Shown piece after piece: positions 1-6,779 of a stretch of 6,779 nt of DNA. Position 1 is the first letter of the stretch; the number at the start of each line of letters is the position of its first letter. The stretch lies in NCBI GenBank assembly GCA_040386355.1, contig JAZKFP010000013.1, positions 1 through 6,779 of the forward strand. The letters are read 5' to 3'. Source of the stretch: JAZKFP01 sp040386355. Lineage in GTDB: Bacteria; Pseudomonadota; Gammaproteobacteria; Pseudomonadales; UBA6940. The notes beneath the pieces were generated by a model that had not been told where the DNA came from, made no database searches, and saw nothing but the letters and a program-made list of their open reading frames with translations. A program made the translations under genes and the position numbers.

Positions 1-165
1 GATTTTGAAGGATTGTTTTTCCATCATCTGCGTTATTTCGGCGTTCATATGTATGAAGGTCGTCCTGGATTTTTAACCACAACACATGAAACTGAACATT
101 ACGAAAAAATGTTCCAAGGATTTATGCAGGCTGCTGACGCCATGCATAAAGGTGGATTTTTACCG
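1..165 (+). other. C-terminal end of an embedded class III aminotransferase (AMT) domain
   Basis: Residues 1-55 resemble the last part of the glutamate-1-semialdehyde-aminotransferase-like domains built into hybrid PKS-NRPS proteins. The visible pieces are a hydrophobic helix (GLFFHHLRYFGVHMYEGR), then a strand and turn reading GFLTTTHETEHYEKMF, which corresponds to the usual 'FLSTAHTEEDIE' ending of this family, and a closing amphipathic helix. The PLP lysine and most of the domain lie upstream and cannot be checked. In McyE and MycA such a domain transaminates a carrier-bound beta-keto acyl chain to a beta-amino acyl chain. Here it is fused in frame to a C domain after only a few linker residues. 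The assignment rests on a short tail plus its position, so the substrate is inference. Confidence 0.75.
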
Positions 166-3100
166 TTACTACCCAGCGATGTTTTGGAATTTCCATTAAC
201 CGATGCGCAAGCCGAAGTTGCGGTTGCCGCACAATTAAGTCCAGAAGCATCAGCCGCGTTTAATGAACAACTCATTTTAAAATTCGATTGTCACTTCGAT
301 GCAGAAGTACTTCAGATTGCTTGGCAAAAATTAACGCAACGTCATCAGAGTTTGCGTGCGCGTTTAAATTCAGCCATTGATGCGTTGGAAATTTTACCTT
401 GGGTTAAAGCACAGTGCGTTGTTGAAAATATTAATTTAAATAATCAAGAAACAGTCCAGCATCGATTAACTAAACATGTTGCGGATGTGTTTGATTTAAA
501 AACAGCGCCCATTGTTCGTCTGCTTTGCCTACAAGACATCAATGCTTTACAAAATAAGCAAACTTCCATGTTGTGTTTGTGTGTATCACATTTAATGTGC
601 GATGGCTGGTCAATGGAAGTCATCATGCGCGAACTTGCTGTGTTGTACAGCAGTATACTTGAAGGTCGTTATCCTGATTTACCAATTGCACCGACATTAG
701 ATCAATTGGTAAGCGCAGATAGCGAATGGCGCAATAGTGAAGATTTTCCATTAGCCAAAGAATATTGGTTAAATACTTTTAAACCATTGCCAAAATCGGT
801 TGATTGGCCAAGCGATTTTGTGCGTCCGTCGAATAAATCATTTTCTGGAAAACGTTTACGTGTCGAAATTCCAGAAAATTTGGCATTAAAAGCACGACAA
901 TACGCATGTGAACATCACTGCACTTTATTTGTGGTTTTATTAACGGCGTATAATTTATTTTTGCATCGTTTAACGCACGCCGATGATTTAGTAATTGGGG
1001 TTCCAGCGGCTGGACAGCCGATGATGGGTTTGGAAGATTTAGTCTGTCACGACGTACATTTTATGCCGTTGCGTTTTCGATTAGATCCAAAACAAACTGC
1101 GTCAGAATGGGTGCAGTACGTTAAAAATCAATTTTCAACGTCGAAAGAACATCAAGCTTTTACTTTTGGTGCGATTATTCAAGCTCTGAATTTGCCGCGT
1201 GATCGTTCAAAATTACCGTTAATTAGTGCAGCATTTAATCTTGATTTAGCGATGCAAGGTTTATGTTATGCAGGCCATACCGGTGAATTTGTTCCAACAC
1301 CGCGTCAATTTGTAAAATACGATTTGTTTTTTAATGCGCAAGATGAACATGAATCACTCTGGTTAGAAGTTGATTTTAATACGTCCATTTTTGCAGAGTC
1401 GACGGTACATCATTGGGTTGATTTATTTAATGACGGTTTACAGCAATTATTAACTGCTACCGGACCATTAAATAAATTAACGCCGGTTTCCATTCCGCAA
1501 GAAAAACCAACTGAAATTTCAGCAAATTCTAATTTACTGAATCAGATTGAAAAATTAAATAAACTTGAAAATCCTATACAAAAAGTTGTGACGTTATCGG
1601 ATATTTTTCAGCGTCAAGCGGAAGTTAATCCACAACGTACTGCGATTTTCTTACCAGAAGAAAATGCAGGAATTACTTACGCAGAAGTATGGAAACGTGC
1701 GCAACAGGTTGCGGTATATTTACAGCGTCAAGGCGTTAAACCTAAAGATTGGGTGGGATTGGTTTTTGCCGATAATCACGACAAAGCGTTAATTGGCATG
1801 TTGGCAATTTTAATTCTCGGCGCAGCCTATGTGCCAATTCCATTAGCGGCGCCCAAAGCACGCCGTTCATTAATATTGGAAGATGCTCAGGTTTCAATTT
1901 TATTAATTGCTGATCCTATTGCTGAAAATATTAGTGATAACGATGCGGCATTTAATATTATTTCAATTGAAAAAGTATTATCAACGGATACAACGCTCGA
2001 TGCATTGCCGTTTCAACCGGATGACGCTGACGCTATTGCGTATGTGATTTACACCTCTGGAACAACGGGTAAACCAAAAGGCGTTCCAATTACGCATAAA
2101 CAAGTCAGTCGATTATTAGACACCGCTTGGCCGTGGTTTGACTTTGGTCGTGAAGATCGTTGGAGCTTATCGCATTCCATCGCGTTTGATTTTTCAGTAT
2201 GGGAAATTTGGGGCGCGTGGAAAAATGGTGCAGCGGTTAGTCTAGTGCCAAAACAAGGCGCTGCCGATCCCGAAACTTTTACGAATTTTATTAATCAACA
2301 AAAAATTTCGGTACTCAATTTAACACCGCTTGCTCTATATAGTTTAACCGAATATTGGCTTCAACAAAGTGTAACGCCTAAATCGTTACGCTGGATTATT
2401 TTGGGTGGCGATGTGTTTGATATACATCGTATCGAAGGGTGGTGGGCGAAAAGTAGTTCACCGCGTTTGGTAAATATGTACGGCATTACCGAAATTACGG
2501 TACACGCAACCTACTGCGAATTCACGCGTGATTCGGTAAAAAAACCGGCGTTAGGCCCGTCAATTTCTGGCAGTCAAGTTCTTGCGAATCGGTATCACGG
2601 CAGTTGTGTTGGACAGCCGTTACCTGACTTAAAAATCTATGTGTTGGATGATAAAAAACAACCGGTTCCGGTCGGTGTTGTGGGTGAAATATATGTTGCT
2701 GGCGCGGGTGTTGGTAGCGGATACCATAAGCGGACTGAATTAACTGCAACGAAATTTTTACCTGATTTAAATAACAAAAAAAATACTATGTACCGTTCAG
2801 GCGATCTCGCGCGTCAAACCGCCGATGGTCAGCTTTGGTTTATGGGTCGTTGCGATAATCAAGTTCAAATTCGCGGTTATCGAATTGAATTGAGCGATGT
2901 TGAATCTGCGGTAAATAAAATTCCTGCAATTCGCGAAGCGGTTGTTATTGCGCTACCAGATCAAGTGGGTGATTTACAACTCGTTGCATTTTACGCAGTA
3001 AAAAATCCAATAACGCCTGCGGATTTACGTCGTAGCGCGATTGAATTATTACCAACCTATATGGTGCCCACAGAGTGGGTTGCAGTTACAACAATTCCAC

Positions 3101-6100
3101 GCACTGTAAATGGTAAAGTTGATAGTAAACAGCTTGAACACAGTCGTAATAATGTAAATACGGTCGTAAATATCGGTGTGCTTTCATCGGAATTAGATTC
3201 TGCAAATCCAGTTGAACAGGTCGTAAAAATTTGGACTGACGTATTACATCGACCTGTCAGCGCAGAAGATGATTTTTTTGCGGTAGGCGGACATTCATTA
3301 TTAGCAATTAAAATATTGCACCGTGTAGAAAATGAATTCGGTATTCGTTTGCATTTAGGAGATGTATTTGATCATCCAACTGCATTAGGTATGGCAGGAT
3401 TTATTAAAGCACGCTTACAAAATGCGCTAAAAGAAAAAGAAATCACACCAAAAATTCCAGAACAAAAAGTAGCTCCGCATGCGGCCACTAATTTTCAAAT
3501 TGATCGTCGACCCGTCGCATCAATTCAAAAAGAATTACTAAGTGCGTTTCAATTGCGCATGTTATTTGCGGATTTAGCAACGCGTACATCCAATATTTTG
3601 TCGGCATTTAATGTTCCTTATGTTTTGCATTTTACCGGTGACATCCATTGGGATGCGTTACAGCAAGCGCTACATGATGTGTGGCAACGGCATCCGATTT
3701 TGGGTGTGCGGGTTTATACCGAAAATCGTCAGTGGTGGCAGACTCAAAATGTGCGTTCGCCAATGGTTTTACAGTGGGATAATTCCTCAATAAATTCAAT
3801 TCAAGATGGTTTAAATGGCTCTGCCGCAAAACCGTTTATTTTTGATGTAAAAGGTCAACCGTCCGATTCGTTAGTACGTTTACAAATGTGGCGCGTGTCC
3901 GATCAAGAAGTGTATGGCGTTTGGAATTTGCATCATTTAATTGTTGATTCTTGGTCAATGAGCCAGCTCTGGCATGACATTGCTTTTGCGTACGATGCCC
4001 GTCAACAGAATGAAGCACCTGTATGGTCTGATACGGCACTTGATTATTTCGCATGGATTAAAGAACAAGCTCACGTTAATACGCAGGTTTCTTCTGCTTG
4101 GAAAAATTTAGCCGCTGATTTTTCGTTGAAAAAATTAACTTGGAATTCGGAACCGCTTGTTTCCATGGTGCCGCAAGATCCTGGTTATTTTTCATTCCAG
4201 TTAAATACTAATCAAATTGCACGTTTAGATAGTTGGTGTAAGCAACGGCATTTAACACGTTTCTTAGGTTTATTTGCGGTATTTGCAGAAACTGTCCATC
4301 GCGTTTCTAAAGTACAAGACTTTGTAATTGCTGTACCGATGCTCTGTCGCGATGATGCACGTTGGGCAAACACACTCGGTTTATTTTTAAATACCGTACC
4401 CGTACCAATGCATTGCGATTCTGCACAACCCCTTGCTGAACGGTTAGCAAAATTTGATAAGGTGTGGAAAACCGTGTTGTCGGTATCGGAATTACCAGGC
4501 GATGAACTGTTGCGTGGATTATTAGGATCCGATGCAAGTGGTAATCTTTCGCCTTGGTTAACAACGTTATTTAGTTATCAAGTGGATGAATCTTCAGACA
4601 CAGAACATGTTTTGAAATTAGGTAACGCCAATGTTTCGTTGAAGGAATGGAAAAATCCTGCATCAAAATATCCGTTATCGTTCTATTTGCAAGACGAAGG
4701 TCAACACATTGATGCGACTTTCGAATACCACATTGAAGTGGGTAAGATAAAAGTTCAACAGATTGCAACACTGTTTTTACACGTGTTAGCGGAATGGACG
4801 GAAGATCCAACACCGGTAGATCGATTTGATAAACCGGATGCATTAGATAATGTATTGCCTTTTCATTCAGCAATATCATCTGTTTCTGCAATAGCTTCAT
4901 CTGCAGTTGAAAAAAATGTAACGCCTATTGATGAAAAGAATGCGGTGCCAGAAAAGATTGAAAAACTAATAGCAGCTGTTGAGCCATTATTAATAGAAAC
5001 TCCAGCAGATGTTGCAAATGTTGAAGAACTTATTTCAGTACCAGACCCTTTACAAACATTAATTGAATTAAGTCGTAAAAAGCCGCACCAACATTCAGTG
5101 ATCAGTGGCGAGTCACGCTTAACGCGTCAAATCATGATGGAAGAAGTTGCGTCAATTGTTTCAAGTTTACAGCAACAAGGTTTAAAAACGGGTGACGCAA
5201 TTGGCGTAATGATGGAACGTGATACGCATCAGGTTGCATTATTAATTGCGTGTTGGAACTTAGGTTTAACCTATGTACCACTTGACAGTAAATTTCCAAA
5301 TCAACGTTTGCAAAAAATGATTGCGGTAATTCCGCAAGGCGTTTTAAAAGTTGTAGTGAGTAACGAAATTCAAGCAAAACGTGTTGAAACGTTAGAAACA
5401 TTAAAAGCAGTAAATACTCCAAAATCTGAATCGATTTTAATTCAAACATTAATTCATTCAGAATCTATTTATGAGATAAAACCTTTACCAATTGCGGATT
5501 CGGTTTTAGCCTATTTAATGTTTACCTCGGGCTCTACTGGACAACCAAAAGCGGTTCAAATTTCTCGCGCTAACGTAAAAGTATTTTTAGAAGCATTATC
5601 CCATTCGCTGCAATTATTAAATGAAAATAATCGTTTTGCTGCCATTACACGGATCGGATTTGATATTCACGTATTAGAATTATGGTGGCCGCTAATTTCA
5701 GGCGCAGAATTGCATTGGATGCCGGATGCAATCAATCAAGATCCAATGCAACTCGTGCAATATATTCGTGCTAAAAAAATTACGCATATGCAAGCAACGC
5801 CGTCGTTATGGGGACGAATTTGTCGCGCTGGTTTGCAAACTGGCGATTTACAAACGGCACTAACTGGCGGTGAAGCGTTACCAACCGATATTGCACAATC
5901 TTTGTTAGATCGCGTTACGAATGTCGTGAATTTATACGGTCCTACTGAAGCCACCGTGTGGGCAACCATTCAACATTTAAAAACTGCTGAAGAAGCGTCA
6001 ATTATCGGTCAAACCATGTCGCATGTCAGCGCACAGATTGCCGATAAAAAACGTCAGTTTTTAACCGGCGAAGCAGAAGGCGAATTAATTTTAGTTGGAG

Positions 6101-6779
6101 CTGGAGTTGCTCGCGGTTATTTAGGCGCCGACGACGAAGCACAAAAAGCATTTTTTCAAATTATTGAAAATGAAAAATCCATTGCAGCTTATGCAACCGG
6201 TGATCGAGTTCGTCGACTACCGGATAATCGCTTACAGTTTTTAGGACGGCTTGATCAACAAATTAAAATTCGTGGTCAACGTGTTGAATTACTCGATATC
6301 GAAGCGCATTTACGCAAGCTTGGTTTAGATGCGGCTGTACTTGCAGATACTCAATCCAGTCCTATTATCGTTGCGTTTGTCACAACGCCTTGGAATAAAA
6401 AAGAAATTAAAAAAACCTTGGCCGAACAATTACCAGAACACATGCTGCCAACGCGATGGGTAAGTGTTGAAGGTTTGCCGTTAAACGCTAATGGAAAAGT
6501 TGATCGTAGCTTTTTAATGACGTTGTGGTTAAGCGGTTCGTTTGCCGATGTTGATGAAGATGAAAATCCAGAATTTTCTGAAAATGCTTCAACTAGCTCA
6601 TTTGCAACGCCCTATGCAGAAGCAGTTGCACAAGCGAATAATCCAGAACGAGATGTTCCTGTTATTGAATTAGATCCCACTGTTAAAAATTCTGAATTGA
6701 GTCAGTTAATTCGTGGGTTATGGAAAGAATTATTAGCGATTAAATCGATTGAAGACGACAATGATTTTTTTGCGCTTGG
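1..6779 (+). CDS. Hybrid PKS-NRPS type nonribosomal peptide synthetase, internal fragment (AMT-C-A-T-C-A-T)
   Basis: Frame 1 is open for all 2,259 complete codons of an AT-rich sequence, with no start or stop, so this is the middle of one giant cytosolic synthetase. The domains, in order, are the end of a class III aminotransferase (residues 1-55), condensation (62-490), adenylation (536-1042), carrier (1068-1137), condensation (1177-1600), adenylation (1683-2172) and the start of a carrier (2231-2259). The protein should build a peptide by thiotemplate chemistry: each A domain activates an amino acid as its AMP ester, the T domain holds it on phosphopantetheine, and the C domain joins it to the growing chain. 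The aminotransferase implies a beta-amino acyl unit arriving from a polyketide-type module upstream. Specificity residues predict Thr, then Gly. Both A domains and T1 keep their core catalytic or attachment residues, so the gene looks functional, with no frameshift. The family and domain order are certain. The product and gene name are unknown. Confidence 0.97.
184..1470 (+). other. Condensation domain C1, type that follows an AMT/PKS module
   Basis: This domain (residues 62-490) should join the upstream beta-amino acyl chain to the threonine held on T1. Motifs in order are PLTDAQAEVAVAAQLS at about 65-80 (core C1, in the 'PLTxAQ' form), RHQSLRARL at about 114-122 (C2), SHLMCDGWS at 196-204 (C3), DDLVIGVPAAGQP at about 328-340 (C4), LVCHDVHFMPLR at about 347-358 (C5) and EHQAFTFG at about 383-390. 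The GQP...LVxHxVxxxPLR and TFG forms are, as I recall them, those of C domains that accept chains from PKS or aminotransferase modules, which fits the AMT just upstream. In the HHxxxDG motif the first His is Ser196. The catalytic second His (H197), D201 and G202 are kept, so the domain is probably active. Length is normal for the family. Confidence 0.9.
1606..3126 (+). other. Adenylation domain A1, predicted to activate threonine
   Basis: Residues 536-1042 form a complete AMP-binding domain with all ten core motifs: ITYAEVW (558-564), ILGAAYVPIP (605-614), YTSGTTGKPKG (684-694), FDFSVWE (729-735), NMYGITE (825-831), GEIYVAGAGVGSGY (895-908), YRSGDL (931-936), GRCDNQVQIRGYRIEL (949-964), LPTYMVP (1017-1023) and NGKVD (1037-1041). 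Aligning to GrsA by eye gives specificity residues D730, F731, W734, N773, I800, G802, M826, V834, H835 and K1039, that is DFWNIGMVHK, the established Thr code. YGITE with Ile in place of Pro is also usual in Thr domains. D935, R950 and K1039, needed for AMP binding and catalysis, are present. The loop between the A5 motif and GQPLPD is about 15 residues longer than in GrsA. The activated threonine should be loaded on T1, directly downstream. Confidence 0.95.
3202..3411 (+). other. Peptidyl carrier (thiolation) domain T1
   Basis: Residues 1068-1137 match a peptidyl carrier domain of about 70 residues. Helix 1 (NPVEQVVKIWTDVLHRP) leads to DDFFAVGGHSLLAIK, where S1099 (codon 3295-3297) is the predicted phosphopantetheine attachment site. 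The FFAVGGHSL sequence is close to consensus, so the domain should be modified by a PPTase to its holo form. It follows A1 after a short linker and should carry Thr, with the upstream beta-amino acyl chain then added by C1. No epimerase domain follows, so L-Thr is passed on unless a dual-function C domain acts on it. Confidence 0.95.
3529..4800 (+). other. Condensation domain C2, divergent
   Basis: Residues 1177-1600 form a condensation domain that should transfer the beta-amino acyl-Thr chain from T1 onto the glycine held by T2. Visible motifs are SAFQLRMLF at 1181-1189 (core C1, usually SxAQxRLWF), RHPILGVRV at about 1230-1238 (usually RHxxLRTxF, here lacking the second Arg), HHLIVDSWS at 1311-1319 (HHxxxDG with Gly changed to Ser1317), DFVIAVPMLCR at about 1440-1450 and LGLFLNTVP at 1459-1467. 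The catalytic H1312 and D1316 are present. No epimerase precedes it, so an LCL type is the default guess. Its deviation from consensus, placed after a Thr module, leaves open a modified type that dehydrates Thr. I cannot decide between these by eye. The domain is followed by an unusually long linker. Confidence 0.88.
4801..5046 (+). other. Extended low-complexity linker between C2 and A2
   Basis: Residues 1601-1682 recover neither C-domain nor A-domain motifs and are rich in Ala, Ser, Val, Glu and Pro (for example SAISSVSAIASSAVEKNV). An NRPS C-A linker is typically a few tens of residues and packs as part of a compact C-A platform, often with a recognisable arginine-rich stretch. This one is around 80 residues and lacks that stretch. 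It contains several ATA isoleucine codons close together (around 4873-4995), which are sparse elsewhere in the window. Its boundaries are set only by where the neighbouring motifs stop and start. Confidence 0.6.
5047..6516 (+). other. Adenylation domain A2, predicted to activate glycine
   Basis: Residues 1683-2172 form a complete adenylation domain, slightly shorter than A1. Motifs are NLGLTYVPLD (1753-1762), FTSGSTGQPKAV (1841-1852), FDIHVLE (1887-1893), NLYGPTEATVW (1977-1987), GELILVGAGVARGY (2027-2040), YATGDR (2064-2069), GRLDQQIKIRGQRVEL (2082-2097), LPEHMLP (2144-2150) and NANGKVDR (2162-2169). Aligned to GrsA by eye, the code is D1888, I1889, L1892, Q1931, L1954, G1956, L1978, V1986, W1987, K2166, or DILQLGLVWK. 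That is one Ile-to-Val change from the known Gly code DILQLGLIWK. The first core motif (LTYxEL) is weak (LTRQIMMEEV), and the phosphate-loop motif ends PKA rather than PKG. D2068, R2083 and K2166 are intact, so activity is likely. Gly is the best prediction but less secure than Thr for A1. Confidence 0.92.
6517..6690 (+). other. Long acidic linker between A2 and T2
   Basis: Residues 2173-2230 separate the A10 motif of A2 from the first helix of T2. The stretch begins LWLSGSFADVDEDENPEF and continues Ser-, Thr-, Ala- and Asn-rich, with acidic residues concentrated near the start. A-T linkers are usually only about 15-25 residues, so this is two to three times the usual length. It probably forms a flexible tether, and no domain is recognisable in it. 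The reading frame is open throughout. Confidence 0.55.
6691..6779 (+). other. Start of peptidyl carrier domain T2 (cut by window end)
   Basis: Residues 2231-2259 read as the first helix and loop of a carrier domain: LSQLIRGLWKELLAI, then a Ser-Ile-Glu-Asp-Asp stretch and DNDFFAL. They match the start of T1, where DDFFAVGGHSL holds the attachment serine. The window ends at the first Gly codon of the expected GGxS motif, so the serine itself is not seen. It should carry the glycine activated by A2. What follows (another C domain, thioesterase or docking region) lies outside the window. Confidence 0.85.

Noticed and set aside
2776..2783. Run of eight A bases, and shorter A or T runs near 2537, 3273 and 6406, as possible slippage or frameshift sites
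   Set aside because: The protein motifs before and after each run continue in the same frame, so there is no evidence of a real or programmed frameshift.
3241..3300. The DDFF coding stretch resembles the one near 6757 and could be called a DNA repeat
   Set aside because: The similarity is limited to the conserved carrier-domain motif and reflects shared protein function, not a DNA repeat.
3611..3793. Plus-strand open frame of 60 codons in another frame
   Set aside because: It overlaps C2 coding sequence, which has clear motifs in frame 1. Its Met- and Phe-rich translation is not protein-like.
4571..4900. Antisense open frame of 109 codons, and other minus-strand frames at 444-626, 2522-2749, 3632-3829, 3836-4054, 4307-4564, 5132-5449 and 5736-5969
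   Set aside because: All lie inside conserved NRPS domains or linkers of the + strand gene, show no recognisable motif, and are expected by chance opposite a long coding frame.
4861..5040. Linker considered as a gene boundary (end of one synthetase, start of another)
   Set aside because: There is no stop codon and no ribosome binding site followed by a start. Frame 1 is open across it, so it is an internal linker.

Overview
The whole window is the interior of one very large gene on the + strand. Frame 1 runs from base 1 to the end (2,259 complete codons plus two bases) with no stop, start codon, promoter or terminator in view, so both gene ends lie outside. The protein is a multidomain nonribosomal peptide synthetase (NRPS). 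It starts in the tail of an embedded class III (PLP-dependent) aminotransferase domain. The visible order is aminotransferase (end only) - C1 - A1 - T1 - C2 - A2 - T2 (start only). Residue numbers below count from base 1 of the window.

Layout: aminotransferase tail about 1-165; first condensation domain (C1) about 184-1470; linker; first adenylation domain (A1) about 1606-3126; first carrier domain (T1) about 3202-3411; linker; second condensation domain (C2) about 3529-4800; a long linker about 4801-5046; second adenylation domain (A2) about 5047-6516; an acidic linker about 6517-6690; and the first half of a second carrier domain (T2) to the window end, cut just before its phosphopantetheine serine.

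How the parts work together: an aminotransferase fused directly to a C domain is the arrangement of hybrid PKS-NRPS proteins such as microcystin McyE and the mycosubtilin/iturin MycA/ItuA type. There a polyketide-type beta-keto acyl chain is transaminated to a beta-amino acyl chain and then condensed with an amino acid. Read by hand against GrsA, A1 has the specificity residues D-F-W-N-I-G-M-V-H-K, the classic threonine code. A2 has D-I-L-Q-L-G-L-V-W-K, one conservative change from a glycine code. The inferred product segment is therefore beta-amino acyl-Thr-Gly, with more modules likely after T2. No epimerase or methyltransferase domain is visible.

Organism: the DNA is AT-rich (roughly 40% G+C by eye). 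Leu is mostly TTA, and Arg is read only by CGN codons (I found no in-frame AGA or AGG). This suits a low-GC gammaproteobacterium better than Bacillus or a typical high-GC NRPS producer, but it is a weak inference. I see no RNA gene, mobile element, CRISPR array, attachment site or noncoding gap.
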